Assembly: GCA_964636985.1 (NCBI GenBank)
Contig: CAZWSX010000010.1
Span: 124,001-188,000 of the forward strand
DNA: 64,000 nt
DNA from: CAZWSX01 sp964636985
GTDB taxonomy: Bacteria > Planctomycetota > Planctomycetia > Pirellulales > Pirellulaceae
Reading direction: 5' to 3'
Positions within the stretch are counted from its first letter, which is position 1. Each line of letters starts with the position of its first letter. The notes under the pieces were generated by a model, which saw only the letters and a list, made by a program, of their open reading frames with translations, did no database searches and was not told where the DNA came from. Both the position numbers and the translations under genes were made by a program. Shown here piece after piece: positions 34,017 through 43,473 of this stretch.

Positions 34017-34718
34017 ATGCCTAACGCCTCCAAGTGGCCCGACGATCTTCTGCAACTCCGTTCGCCCGGGATCAATTTCTATGTGCTGCGAGACGCTGGC
34101 GGCCTCTTTCTGATCGACGGCGGATTTATCGGCGGGCCAAAATTGCTGGCATGGGCGCTTAAAAAGTGTGGCTGGCAGCACGAGCCGGTGCGGGGCATTG
34201 TTGTCACGCACGGGCATCTGGACCACATTCTCAACGTCGGCTGGCTTGCCAAGCATTACGGAGCGTGGATCGCCGCGCCGCGTTTGGACGCGGCGTACTA
34301 CGTTGGCCGCCCGCGATACACGGGGTGGTCGCGGATCACGGGCATTCTCGAAGCGCTGGGCCGGACCTTTTTAGGTTTTCAACGGTTCACGCCTGATCGC
34401 TTGCTGGACGATGGCGATCAGATCGACATCTGGCAAGGGCTGCAGGCCGTGCACTTACCAGGGCACACGCCCGGCCACATGGGCTTCTATTGCCGGAAGT
34501 TACGGCTGATGTTCACCGGCGACCTGATCGTGAGCTATCGCGGCCGAGCCTGGTATCCGCCGTACGTACTCAACACCGATGCCGAACAGAATCCTAAGAG
34601 CGCCGAGCGCGTGCTGACGTTCGACTTGGACGGGGTGATTCCAAATCATTGCGATCGTTCGCCGGCTAGCGAGCACCTGCGCCGGCTGAAGCGGTTGTTG
34701 GGCAGGGAGCCGCTTTAG
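34017..34718 (+). CDS. MBL-fold metallo-hydrolase
   Basis: A 233-residue soluble metallo-beta-lactamase-fold protein. The metal motif is THGHLDH at 64-70; GHTPGHMGFY (about 150) and FTGDLIVS supply further ligands, and PNHC near the end the last His. Such enzymes hydrolyse thioesters, phosphodiesters or lactones. The substrate cannot be told. No signal peptide. Stands alone on its strand. Confidence 0.85.
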   Translation: MPNASKWPDDLLQLRSPGINFYVLRDAGGLFLIDGGFIGGPKLLAWALKKCGWQHEPVRGIVVTHGHLDHILNVGWLAKHYGAWIAAPRLDAAYYVGRPRYTGWSRITGILEALGRTFLGFQRFTPDRLLDDGDQIDIWQGLQAVHLPGHTPGHMGFYCRKLRLMFTGDLIVSYRGRAWYPPYVLNTDAEQNPKSAERVLTFDLDGVIPNHCDRSPASEHLRRLKRLLGREPL

Positions 34719-34855
34719 TATTGAGTGGGAGAGGGCCGAGATGGAAAGGAGGATAAAACCAGATTGATCAGGCGATTGATGATTGATGATTTTTGATTTC
34801 GGAAGTGAAAGTCTCACCGCTGCTCTTCATCTTCCTGCTAGAGCAAGCCAACCGC

Positions 34856-34877
34856 GCACAGACAGGATTGTCTGTGC
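34856..34877. repeat. Palindrome, GACAGGATTGTC family copy 2
   Basis: Identical over the hairpin to the copy at 10196-10217 (arms GCACAGACA and TGTCTGTGC, loop GGAT), with the flank AACCGC on the left. It is followed by CACTTTTCTTG, a partial T tract, then by a degenerate low-complexity repeat. It lies between convergent genes. Confidence 0.8.
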
Positions 34878-34920
34878 CACTTTTCTTGTGATCTCTCTGA
34901 GTGCTCTGTGGCTAATTCCT

Positions 34921-35763
34921 CTACTTTTTCAGGACGCTGGCGTCGGGTTTGAAGACCCATAGGTGATACGGCTGGTCCTGAGCGCTTTTGCCGTACATTT
35001 CGGGGACGGACCAGACTTGCTTGTCGCCTTGTTTGGCTTGCATGGCCCAACAGGTGAGGGCGGCGAAGTTGAAGCGGCTGGTTGATTTTCCGCCGTTGTT
35101 TTGCAGTTCGATGGTCAGCAGAGCCTCGGGATCGGTTCCGTGGACGAAGGCGAAGACGGCGCCGTCGATTCCGTCGCTTGATTCCTCGTAGCGATACATC
35201 GGGGCGGACAAACGGCGCAACTCGTAGCGACTGGTATCTTTGTCGCCTACGCGAACGCGAAAATCCTCGGAGATCGAGAACTGGTCGGCAAGGTCCTTCA
35301 TTTGTTTGAGCCGACCGTTACGCGTCGCTTCGACGGCGGGGGCATTCGCAAAATCCTGCCATTTGCCGCCGGCTTTCTTTGGTTGCCAGATCGTTTTGCC
35401 TTCGGACGTCAGCTTGAGGGGCTGATCGGCGAACGATTGGAACTCGTGCAGCCAGACGCCGTCGCCTGTGACGAAGACTTGTGCCGCGACCATGGGGCGT
35501 TGTCCGGAGGTCCACATCATGACGGCGCCGTCGAGAACGCCGCCGATATCGTTGGTGAACCGCATCAGCGGCTTTTCGCGGAGCGTGAGGGGCTGGCCCT
35601 CTTTGTCCACGGTGATCTTGAAGTTGGCGACCGACGCGTGAAAGAGCTTGAGCCGCTCGTCGGGTTCCAGGGTGTTGGGGTCGACCTGGCCGTAGGCATA
35701 CGTGCCGGCCCAAGGGAGTAAAAACGCCGCGATGGCGAAGAGGGTTCGAAGCGGGTAGTTCAT
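34921..35763 (-). CDS. Exported protein of unknown function
   Basis: A 280-residue protein with a signal peptide (MNYPLRTLFAIAAFLLPWAGTYAYG). The mature part is strand-rich with VANFKITVDKEGQPLTLREKPLMRFTND and a repeated theme of WQPKKAGGKWQDF and FRVRVGDKDTSRYELRRL. This wording is common in planctomycete secreted proteins without assigned function. GGGAG lies before the ATG. No catalytic motif is visible. Confidence 0.7.
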   Translation of the reverse strand: MNYPLRTLFAIAAFLLPWAGTYAYGQVDPNTLEPDERLKLFHASVANFKITVDKEGQPLTLREKPLMRFTNDIGGVLDGAVMMWTSGQRPMVAAQVFVTGDGVWLHEFQSFADQPLKLTSEGKTIWQPKKAGGKWQDFANAPAVEATRNGRLKQMKDLADQFSISEDFRVRVGDKDTSRYELRRLSAPMYRYEESSDGIDGAVFAFVHGTDPEALLTIELQNNGGKSTSRFNFAALTCWAMQAKQGDKQVWSVPEMYGKSAQDQPYHLWVFKPDASVLKK

Positions 35764-35922
35764 GGCGGCTCCCAGCGATTCTGAGCGGAAAACAAGACGA
35801 GCTACTCTATTTAGACATAATGTCGTGATTGCCGAAAGTCAATCGGAGCAGCGGAAGAACGCACGAGGGGGTATCCTGAAAAATGCGACTAACGGTCCCT
35901 TTCCGTCTCGTTTTGCGTTGTC

Positions 35923-36852
35923 ATGTCCGACTCACTAGAACCGACCTTGATTGCGTGGCTGAAGTCGCGCGAGAGCCTCGATCCGGAAAAGATCCCGGTG
36001 GGGATCGGCGACGACGCTGCCGTGCTGCGCGTTCCGCCGGGCGACGAGTTGGTCGTCACGACCGATGCGATTGCCGATGGTACCGATTTCCTTTTAGGCA
36101 TCGGCGACGCCCCAGAGATCGGCCGCAAGGCGATTGCTGTGAACCTCAGCGACATTGCCGCGATGGGGGCCAAACCATTGGCGGCCTTCGTTTCGTTGAT
36201 GCTGCCGCGAGATCGTCCCTTCGAACTTGCCAAAAAGCTCTACTCGGGGATGTTCCCGATCCTCCGCCATTATCATTGTCCGATCGCTGGCGGCGACACG
36301 AACACGTGGGATGGCAAGCTGAGCATCAGCGTCACGATCTTGGGAACGGTTCCGGCGGGAAAAGCGTGGCTGCGAAGTGGCGCTTCACCTGGCGACGTGC
36401 TGCTTGCGACGGGGCAGTTTGGCGGGAGCATTCTTGGTCACCACCTCAACTTTCAACCGCGACTGGATGAGGCTGCCTGGTTGCAGTGGCGTGCGCAGGT
36501 TAAAGCCGCGATGGATGTGAGTGACGGCCTGGCCCTGGATGCTTCGCGGATGGCTGAGGCTAGTGGCTGCGGCATCGAACTCGACCTGACCAAGATCCCC
36601 ATCCGTGGCGAGGCGAATTTGTTGGATGACGACAAAAGTCCGCTCGAACACGCACTTGGTGATGGCGAGGATTTTGAGTTGTTGCTGGCAGTCGATGAGA
36701 CAGAGGCGGCGCGGCTGCTCGACGATGAGCGGCGTCGTTTCTCGCTAACACGAATCGGCCGCTTTGTGGCCGAACGAGGATTGTGGGGCGTCGACAAGAA
36801 GGGCCGTCGCCCGCTAGCGCCGACGGGTTATCAGCACGGGGCTGACTCGTGA
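35923..36852 (+). CDS. thiL: Thiamine-monophosphate kinase
   Basis: A 309-residue AIR-synthase-fold enzyme. Signature segments are IGDDAAVLRVPPGDELVVTTDAIADGTDF, IGRKAIAVNLSDIAAMGAKP, GGDTNTWDG and MDVSDGLALDASRM. It phosphorylates thiamine monophosphate to thiamine diphosphate, the cofactor of the E1 enzyme encoded at 19.2-21.3 kb. Its TGA overlaps the GTG of tsaE by 4 bases, indicating an operon. ATG 35923 starts right before the conserved N-terminus. Confidence 0.92.
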   Translation: MSDSLEPTLIAWLKSRESLDPEKIPVGIGDDAAVLRVPPGDELVVTTDAIADGTDFLLGIGDAPEIGRKAIAVNLSDIAAMGAKPLAAFVSLMLPRDRPFELAKKLYSGMFPILRHYHCPIAGGDTNTWDGKLSISVTILGTVPAGKAWLRSGASPGDVLLATGQFGGSILGHHLNFQPRLDEAAWLQWRAQVKAAMDVSDGLALDASRMAEASGCGIELDLTKIPIRGEANLLDDDKSPLEHALGDGEDFELLLAVDETEAARLLDDERRRFSLTRIGRFVAERGLWGVDKKGRRPLAPTGYQHGADS

Positions 36853-37379
36853 ACCAGATGGTGTTCGATATCGATGGTTTGCCTGGTACCGATGCGCTGG
36901 GCAAGCTGCTGGCCACGCACTTGCCGACGCACTCCGTCATTGCGCTCAATGGCACACTGGGAGCCGGTAAAACGCGATTGGTTCAAGCGGTCGCGGCCGA
37001 GCTTGGCCTCGATCCACGCGATGTGACGAGCCCCACGTTTGTCCTTTGCCAGGTCCATCGTGGAAAGAAGCTGCTTCACCATTACGATGTCTATCGCATT
37101 CGGGACGACGACGAGTTTTTGGAACTTGGCCCTGAGGAGTCGTTCGAACAGGCCGATCTTACGATCATTGAGTGGGCGGAGCGAGTTGCCCGCTGCCTTC
37201 CCCGTGACGCTTGGAAAATCGATCTGGAAGTGACCGGTCCGACGTCTCGCCGCGCAACCATTACGGTTCCACCAGGGGACGCGCATCTGGCAGCGGCGCA
37301 GCAAATGACGGCGGATCTTTCGCGGCGAGAAGATAGATGGGTTGTGCTCTCCGCCGATGAAAGTGCCGAGTCCGATTGA
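36849..37379 (+). CDS. tsaE: tRNA threonylcarbamoyladenosine biosynthesis ATPase TsaE
   Basis: A 176-residue P-loop protein. Walker A is GTLGAGKTRL, followed by VTSPTFVLCQVH, HHYDVYRI and TIIEWAERV, all typical of TsaE. It helps the TsaB-TsaD complex make the t6A37 modification of ANN-reading tRNAs. The start is a GTG inside the end of thiL (GTGA overlap). A C-terminal extension of about 35 residues (AHLAAAQQMTADLSRREDRW) exceeds the usual length. Confidence 0.93.
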   Translation: MNQMVFDIDGLPGTDALGKLLATHLPTHSVIALNGTLGAGKTRLVQAVAAELGLDPRDVTSPTFVLCQVHRGKKLLHHYDVYRIRDDDEFLELGPEESFEQADLTIIEWAERVARCLPRDAWKIDLEVTGPTSRRATITVPPGDAHLAAAQQMTADLSRREDRWVVLSADESAESD

Positions 37380-37450
37380 GCCGCGCTTGTCTGGCGATCA
37401 TAATCGAGCGATTCTCCCGGCTGTCGCCATCTCGATTGGAGTCCATCGAT

Positions 37451-38344
37451 ATGATTCGCACGTTGACGCTGTTTGTTGTGTTCGTTGTTGCCGCTGTCAT
37501 GGTTGGTGCAACGCACGCGGATGAGCCTAAAATCCCGGTCCTCATTGTCGATGGGCAGAACAATCACGGCGTCTGGCCGCAGACTACCAAGATGATGAAG
37601 CGGTATCTCGAAGAGACGGGGCGATTCACTGTCGACGTCGCGACCACCAAGAAGGAAGGGACTGACCCGGACTTCAAGCCCGACTTTTCGAAGTACAAGG
37701 TGGTCGTCTCGAACTACAACGGCGCCGATTGGCCCAAAGCGACGCAAAAAGCCTTCGTCGACTACGTGAAAGGGGGCGGAGGATTCGTCGCCGTTCACGC
37801 TGCCAACAATGCCTTTGGCGATTGGCCCGAGTACAACCAGATCATCGGTCTCGGCGGTTGGGGCGGACGCAGCGAGAAGAGCGGCCCTTACGTTTACTAC
37901 GGCGAAGATGGTAAGGAGATTCGGGATACGTCGGCCGGCAACGGTGGGAGCCACGGCGCCCAGCATCCGTTCGCGGTGATCGTTCGCGATAGCGATCACC
38001 CGATCACCAAGGGTGTGCCGAAGTTGTTCATGCATACCAACGACGAGTTGTACGACCGTCTGCGTGGCCCGGGCGAGAACATGACGGTTTTGGCGACGGC
38101 CTTTGCCGCCAAAGACAAAGGGGGGACCGGCCGCCACGAGCCGATGCTGATGACCGTTACCTACGGCAAAGGCCGCTGCTTCCATACGCCGATGGGGCAC
38201 GGCGTCGATTCGCAATCGTGCGTTGCCTTTATTGCGTTGCTGCAACGCGGCACCGAATGGGCCGCAACGGGCAAAGTGACGATTCCGCTGCCTAAGGATT
38301 TTCCGAGCGACGAGAAGGCCTCGTCGCGGACCTTCAAGGAATAG
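37451..38344 (+). CDS. Exported ThuA-domain protein
   Basis: About 297 residues with a signal peptide (MIRTLTLFVVFVVAAVMVGATHA). The ThuA (trehalose-utilisation, glutamine-amidotransferase-like) fold shows as IPVLIVDGQNNHGVWPQTTKMMKRYLEE, VVVSNYNG, FVDYVKGGGGFVAVHAANN and GKGRCFHTPMGHG. Planctomycetes have many exported ThuA proteins, often next to sugar oxidoreductases; none is adjacent here. ATG 37451 starts the signal peptide. The substrate is unknown. Confidence 0.88.
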   Translation: MIRTLTLFVVFVVAAVMVGATHADEPKIPVLIVDGQNNHGVWPQTTKMMKRYLEETGRFTVDVATTKKEGTDPDFKPDFSKYKVVVSNYNGADWPKATQKAFVDYVKGGGGFVAVHAANNAFGDWPEYNQIIGLGGWGGRSEKSGPYVYYGEDGKEIRDTSAGNGGSHGAQHPFAVIVRDSDHPITKGVPKLFMHTNDELYDRLRGPGENMTVLATAFAAKDKGGTGRHEPMLMTVTYGKGRCFHTPMGHGVDSQSCVAFIALLQRGTEWAATGKVTIPLPKDFPSDEKASSRTFKE

Positions 38345-38352
38345 GCAAAGCC

Positions 38353-39270
38353 TTATTTCTTAGGTGCCACAGGCTCACCGATGATTTCGGCCGATTGCGA
38401 TTTGTCGATGGCTGGCGCCGTCTCAGCATCGAGTTCCGTTCCATTCAGCTTCACGTGCGACCAACCTTCGACGTGAAGCTGCGACTCGTGGTTGTACTCC
38501 GAGGCGGAATTGTCGATCGCCACCCGTGACGAGCCGCACACCGCGATACCGCTGCGGCCGTTGTCGCGGGTAAGCACTTCTTGGAGCTGGACCTCGAAGG
38601 CTTTGTCGGCAGCGTTGATCCCGTCAATCGCGAAGCCGCGGACCGTCAGGCCGCGAATCAACACGTGGCGAGCATCGTAAATAGTGATGCCGACAGGATG
38701 CCCCGCGCACGCCGGCGAGTAGCTGCCAGGCCAGCGACGCGATTCCACGCGGAAGTAGATAAAGCCTTCGACGAGGCACCACTCCAGCGGCTGCAAGTCG
38801 GGGATCTTCTTGCTGCTACGAGCGACGGGAATCCGCTTGGCCGGCTGGCCGTCGAGCAGCAGGACCTGGTAGCTCATCCGTTTGGGGCGAGCCCGCCACA
38901 GATCGGGGCCGACGCTTTCCCACTCGGTATCGTCAATCGCTACTGAACCATCAAGCGTGGCTCCGTTCCCTTCGATCGTGAACGGGTATGCGGCGCCGAA
39001 TCCGCTTTTGTAATACCCCTGAATCGTGACGCACTCGCGGTAGGGCTCGCCGGTATTGGCCAGGACGATGCGGTCGCCAGGCTGCGCCAATTTGATGGCG
39101 CGTCCGATGGTTGCTACCGGTCCGGAAAGCTCGCCGGTTGATTCGAAGGTGCGCCCTTCGCGGTGGTCGTCGCCAATCTGGTTGTCGACGAATATATCGG
39201 TGGCCCAAGCCGGAGAAGCAATGAGGCCTGCCAAGCCGAACAAACCGACAACCGCGATTTTTCGCAACAT
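38353..39270 (-). CDS. Exported right-handed beta-helix protein
   Basis: About 305 residues with a signal peptide (MLRKIAVVGLFGLAGLIASPAWA). The mature start DIFVDNQIGDDHREGRTFESTGELSGPVATIGRAI is typical of parallel beta-helix proteins, and later turns (HVLIRGLTVRGFAIDGINA, GRSGIAVCGSSRVAIDN) fit the repeats. It is likely a periplasmic or surface carbohydrate-binding or lyase-like protein. No lyase catalytic residues are obvious. ATG 39270 starts the signal; the frame continues upstream but is not protein-like. Confidence 0.8.
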   Translation of the reverse strand: MLRKIAVVGLFGLAGLIASPAWATDIFVDNQIGDDHREGRTFESTGELSGPVATIGRAIKLAQPGDRIVLANTGEPYRECVTIQGYYKSGFGAAYPFTIEGNGATLDGSVAIDDTEWESVGPDLWRARPKRMSYQVLLLDGQPAKRIPVARSSKKIPDLQPLEWCLVEGFIYFRVESRRWPGSYSPACAGHPVGITIYDARHVLIRGLTVRGFAIDGINAADKAFEVQLQEVLTRDNGRSGIAVCGSSRVAIDNSASEYNHESQLHVEGWSHVKLNGTELDAETAPAIDKSQSAEIIGEPVAPKK

Positions 39271-39392
39271 GGGATCACTTTCGCAAGAATTCCAACGGCG
39301 AAAGCATCCATGCTGCGCAACGTCATCCAATGGTTTCGGCCAAGTGCTCGCAAGTCTGCACTGTGACGAACGGGGAACCGATAAATCCGAAG

Positions 39393-40190
39393 TTAAGGGC
39401 TTAAGAACGGAAGTTCCCAACAGGTGGAACGCAGACGGTCGCAGTCGTGACGCGTGATGCAGCCGGTATGCAGGGCTGTCGCGACCAAAACAGCATTGCA
39501 ACCGGCATCGCGGTATCGGCAACACTCATCGTAGGAGCCAATGCCCCCACCCGCCGCCAATGGCAACTGGGGATATCGCTGGTGAATGGCCTCGCATAGC
39601 GCGATGGTGGTTCCCCCGCGTGCCTTGCCTACGTCGAAGAGGTCGAGCACGATGACCGACGCAATACCGGCCTGGACGGCACAATCGACAATCTCCAGCG
39701 GGTCCGCTTGCTTCCACGAATCGGACGATGCGATGGGGCGGCCCTGTTTGAGATCCAGGCTTAGCACCGGTTGCAGCCCTGCCGACCGGCAAATCTTGAC
39801 CATTTCAGGTAAGTCGTCCGGGCAGTGAATACTTTCCGTGCTCAAAACGGGATGGATTGCGCGCGCCGCCGCTCCCAGGGGAGCCAAAAACTCAGAAAGG
39901 CAGGCGGGATCTGCCCATCCCCGATCGAGCAAGAAATAGGGCGTCTTGCTGAAAAGGACATCCAAGTAGGAAGGCTTTGCGCCGGCCTGACTTTGCCCCG
40001 TGATCGCGTCCAGATCCGCGACGTAAATCGCATGATGGAAAACGACTTCACAGAGTCCGTCGAGGACGTCTTCGAGTCGGCGGCTGTATTTGGCGATGGG
40101 ACTAAGCCACGGTTGATACGCGTCGCGTTGGCCGCCGATCGCCCGTACGACCTGGCCATTCAGAAGATCGATAACAGGGACGACCAGCAT
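39393..40190 (-). CDS. HisA/HisF-like TIM-barrel protein
   Basis: A 265-residue protein with HisA-like features: VIDLLNGQVVRA (Asp8, the first catalytic Asp position), LSLDLKQGRP (second Asp), AAGGGIGSYDECCRYRDAGCNAVLVATALHTG (phosphate site). No histidine genes are nearby, and the central part differs from ordinary HisA. HisA-like paralogues of this kind are known in archaeal and methylotroph tetrahydromethanopterin pathways, which planctomycetes share. That link is inference. ATG 40190. It is 122 bases upstream of the beta-helix gene on the same strand. Confidence 0.78.
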   Translation of the reverse strand: MLVVPVIDLLNGQVVRAIGGQRDAYQPWLSPIAKYSRRLEDVLDGLCEVVFHHAIYVADLDAITGQSQAGAKPSYLDVLFSKTPYFLLDRGWADPACLSEFLAPLGAAARAIHPVLSTESIHCPDDLPEMVKICRSAGLQPVLSLDLKQGRPIASSDSWKQADPLEIVDCAVQAGIASVIVLDLFDVGKARGGTTIALCEAIHQRYPQLPLAAGGGIGSYDECCRYRDAGCNAVLVATALHTGCITRHDCDRLRSTCWELPFLSP

Positions 40191-40301
40191 GTGCCGACGG
40201 TGGCTCGGTAGATCAGGGGGCGACGTTTTCCTTCGATTCGATAAGATAGCGATTGCGAAGAAACGCTGTCCACGAACGCCATAGTTTACTCTCCCCTGTC
40301 C

Positions 40302-41273
40302 ATGCCCTCCTCACCAACCGAAAAAGATCGCTGGCGCTGGGTGCTGTTGCAGCAGTTGGAGTCGTACCGCCGCGCCGGTCTGGAAACGTTGTTGAAAACG
40401 CCGGCCGAAATCGCCGCGGCTCTTGATACGTTCGCGGTGGAGCATCCGGCGATCGAAACGGATGTGGCCGAGGCCACGGTGGTGGAAACACCCCGGCCGT
40501 CGCGGTTTTCCGAGCGGCCGCTTCAACCGCCACCGGCCCGCCCTGCAACATCACCGGCTCGCCCGGCTGCATCGCCGGCCGCGAGTGACTCCCGTCCCCT
40601 AACAAACCCCTCACAGGATACAGACGTGGCCAAACGTGCCTCCAAGGCTTCACGATCGCTCGATTTTGGCGGCGACATTCCCAAGACGGATGCAAAGCGT
40701 CGTGAAGCGCTCGAAGTAGTGAAGTGCGAAGTCGAAAAATGCACGCTCTGCACGGTGTTGGCCCGCGGTCGCACTCAAACTGTCTTCGGCGTGGGGAGTG
40801 TCAGGCCACGGATCGCGTTTTTCGGCGAGGCTCCTGGCGCCGACGAAGACCGCCAAGGCGAACCGTTTGTCGGCAAGGCGGGACAATTGCTCACGAAGAT
40901 CATCGAAGCCTGTGGGTTCAGGCGGGAAGATGTCTACATCCTGAACGTGCTCAAGTGCCGTCCGCCTGACAACCGCGTACCGAGCGACGAAGAGACGGAA
41001 AACTGCCGGCCGTTTTTCGAGCGGCAGCTTGAGATTCTTCAGCCCGAGTACATCGTGTGCGTGGGGGCTACGCCGATGCGAGCGCTCCTGAAGACGAACG
41101 TCGCGGTAGGCAAGATGCGGCAGAAGTTCCACTCGTGGAACAACGCTAAGGTTGTCGTGACGTACCACCCGGCGTATTTGCTGCGCAATCCAGACGCCAA
41201 GAAATACGTTTGGGACGATATGAAGATGATGCTGGGGGATATGGGACTCGAAATCCCGAAGCGGACCAGCTAG
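40302..41273 (+). CDS. Family 4 (iron-sulfur) uracil-DNA glycosylase
   Basis: A 323-residue protein. The first 130 residues are a disordered Pro/Ala-rich extension. The core has CTLCTVLARGRTQTVFG, GEAPGADEDRQGEPFVGKAGQLL, then CRPPDNRVPSDEETENC, and VVVTYHPAYLLRNP near the end. The CxxC plus two later cysteines 16 apart match the 4Fe-4S ligands of family 4 enzymes. It excises uracil from DNA. The N-terminal extension is longer than in characterised members. Its stop abuts the stop of the convergent DUF1570 gene with no base between. Confidence 0.92.
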   Translation: MPSSPTEKDRWRWVLLQQLESYRRAGLETLLKTPAEIAAALDTFAVEHPAIETDVAEATVVETPRPSRFSERPLQPPPARPATSPARPAASPAASDSRPLTNPSQDTDVAKRASKASRSLDFGGDIPKTDAKRREALEVVKCEVEKCTLCTVLARGRTQTVFGVGSVRPRIAFFGEAPGADEDRQGEPFVGKAGQLLTKIIEACGFRREDVYILNVLKCRPPDNRVPSDEETENCRPFFERQLEILQPEYIVCVGATPMRALLKTNVAVGKMRQKFHSWNNAKVVVTYHPAYLLRNPDAKKYVWDDMKMMLGDMGLEIPKRTS

Positions 41274-42437
41274 TCAGTCGACCTTCTGCATGACCTTGAT
41301 GAAATCGGCGTCGAATTTCTCTAAATCGTCGCCGAAGAAGCGTTTGAATTCGGCGACCCGCTCTTCGGGCGTTTGCTCCTCCAGGGCCGGATATTCCGAG
41401 AGGCGTTTGAGGTACTCCACGTACTTGGCGCCGCGCGACTTGAACAGGAAGTAGTTGAGCGCCCACGCTTCGGCATAAGCGGCGGTAGCTGTATCGGGCG
41501 AGCGGAGCCGATCGTCGCTGGTGAGGATCGTCAGCAGCGAGTCCTTTGGACGCCGCGGCAAATAGCGGTGAAACTGCACGAGGTTGAATCGATTCACGCC
41601 GCCGATGCTTCGCCAGCCCTTGGTGTTCTTGAGGTCGGGCGTTTCGAAGTAAACGGCCAGACCTTCGCTGACCCAAAACGGGATCGCGGCGTAACGAGTT
41701 TGCAGGCCAGTGTTGTAGGCGAGTTGATGGGTGGCCTCGTGAACGATAGTGGCGACATTGCGTTCTGCCGAGGGCTGCGAAAGAACTTGCTGAATGCGCT
41801 CGGAAGTGGACGCTCGTTGTCCGTTGGCTGCACCTTCGACGCCCGTCAAGTCGAACGTGGTGACGTGGTTGGTTCGGAGGCTGTAGTAGCCGATGATCGA
41901 ATCGACTTCTCCACCCAACTCGCGTGTTGCATGGAGCTTGTACGACTCCGCACTGTCGAACACCAAGACCACGAGCGGGAGTTCCGGATCGTGGAGCTTG
42001 ATGCCACGTTTGGTCCAGAAGTTGAAGAACGCGCCGTAAAGCCGTTCGTAGAGTCCGCCGACCCATTTTGCGTAAACGAACGAGGTGTTGTAGCAAATCG
42101 TGTAGTGGGCCGTGTGGTGGACGCGAAAGTCTTGAGGCAGCTTCGACAGCAATTGGGAATCGAGATCGGCCTGGCCCAGTGGAGCGAAGGGCTTCTCGTC
42201 CTTCTCTCGTTCTAAGAGATCGGGCCCTTCGATGGGCCAAAGTTCGCCGTCGCTTGCAAGCAGCAAGACGCCGCCGTCTTGCGCTTCGACGAGAATCTTG
42301 CCGGCTAGTTTTCGCTCGACGCCGCCGTCTTTGATCGTCAGGATATCGACCGCAACGGCCTCGCCAACGCAGACCACAACCAGCCACATTGCCAAAGCAA
42401 TGGAGGTCGAGCGAACTGCGACGTACGACTGCCCCAT
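41274..42437 (-). CDS. Exported DUF1570 protein, gluzincin-like
   Basis: About 387 residues with a signal peptide (about 1-29). The C-terminal half holds IVHEATHQLAYNTGLQ (zinc site His233, Glu234, His237) followed by WVSEGLAVYFE (Glu257 as third ligand), the gluzincin layout of DUF1570. The N-terminal part (ILTIKDGGVERKLAGKILV) is a small beta domain. It is probably a periplasmic metallopeptidase, activity untested for the family. ATG 42437 is the first Met of the signal peptide. Confidence 0.85.
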   Translation of the reverse strand: MGQSYVAVRSTSIALAMWLVVVCVGEAVAVDILTIKDGGVERKLAGKILVEAQDGGVLLLASDGELWPIEGPDLLEREKDEKPFAPLGQADLDSQLLSKLPQDFRVHHTAHYTICYNTSFVYAKWVGGLYERLYGAFFNFWTKRGIKLHDPELPLVVLVFDSAESYKLHATRELGGEVDSIIGYYSLRTNHVTTFDLTGVEGAANGQRASTSERIQQVLSQPSAERNVATIVHEATHQLAYNTGLQTRYAAIPFWVSEGLAVYFETPDLKNTKGWRSIGGVNRFNLVQFHRYLPRRPKDSLLTILTSDDRLRSPDTATAAYAEAWALNYFLFKSRGAKYVEYLKRLSEYPALEEQTPEERVAEFKRFFGDDLEKFDADFIKVMQKVD

Positions 42438-42571
42438 GTGGTCCAACTTTCGATGGTAGCGTGGCGCCGCGCCATTCACCTGGCGACGGCCTTCTAACGC
42501 CAGTTTACGCCTTAATCCGAATTGCCGAGAGATGAATCATTCGGTTTTTCGGGGCGTTTCGAACGAATTCG

Positions 42572-43363
42572 TTATGAAACGCCGCGTTTTTTCAGCACCA
42601 CCACGATGTCGCTCATTTCGTCGTCGAGCGCGAGTGGCTGGTCGATCTCGTACCAAAAATCGAACGTGTCGCACAGTTCGAGTCGTGGTTCGCTCGCGAG
42701 AAGTCGCTTGAACTGCTTCGCGTTGTATCGCCGGAGGGTGAAGTCGGAACGGATGCGAAATTCGCCGGCTGGCTTGCGTACCAGCAGCGATAGCCGCAGC
42801 GTTTCTAACCGCTTAAGGCGATCTGTCGAAAGAACGCGAAGCGTCGCAGTCAGACAAGTCTTTCCGCTCGCCGCCTTCCAACGTTCGCACGATTCGTCCG
42901 AGGCATCGTCGGGCAACAAATGCAGCCCCAAGATCAACAAACCGCCCGGACGCAGAGCATCGGCCGTTGAACGCAAGAATCCCTTGGCGGCAGACTCGGT
43001 AAGCAGATGCCGAAACGAATTGAAGGTGCAAACAACGGCATCGACAGGCCGAGGCGTTTTGAACGACGCCATGTCTCCCTGCCAGAGCCTGGCTGCAAGC
43101 TTTTTCCGTTTGAGGCGCGCGGCGGTGAACTCCAGCATCCGCTGGTTGGCATCGAAGCCGAGCGTTTCAAACTTGCGCGAGGCGAGGGCCTCGATCAGTC
43201 GACCGCTTCCGCAGGCTGGCTCGACGACGCGGCGGACGGGACCGGTGGCGTATTTGTCGAACGCAGCCTTGAGAAACGCGATTTCATCGGCCGTTTCCGA
43301 TACGAAGGCCAGATCGAAGTACTTGGGGTAGTCGTACCAATCGACAATTTGAGGCTTGGCCAC
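42572..43363 (-). CDS. Class I SAM-dependent methyltransferase
   Basis: A 263-residue protein with the Rossmann methyltransferase pattern: motif I VVEPACGSGRLIEAL, motif II LGFDANQRMLEF, motif III QGDMASF, and VDAVVCTFNSFRHLLTE. It begins MAKPQIVDWYDYPKYFDLAF, as in small-molecule methyltransferases that take a free substrate. The acceptor is unknown. It stands between the DUF1570 and HEAT-repeat genes on the same strand, with gaps of over 100 bases. Confidence 0.85.
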   Translation of the reverse strand: MAKPQIVDWYDYPKYFDLAFVSETADEIAFLKAAFDKYATGPVRRVVEPACGSGRLIEALASRKFETLGFDANQRMLEFTAARLKRKKLAARLWQGDMASFKTPRPVDAVVCTFNSFRHLLTESAAKGFLRSTADALRPGGLLILGLHLLPDDASDESCERWKAASGKTCLTATLRVLSTDRLKRLETLRLSLLVRKPAGEFRIRSDFTLRRYNAKQFKRLLASEPRLELCDTFDFWYEIDQPLALDDEMSDIVVVLKKRGVS

Positions 43364-43473
43364 GATCGAACGACCTAATGAATCCAGTAGCTCGGCAAAA
43401 TGCTTTTAGAAAGCGATTCGATCCATCCTAGTCGGAATCGCAGTCGACGTCGTTGCGGCGGAGATTCGGCTTC

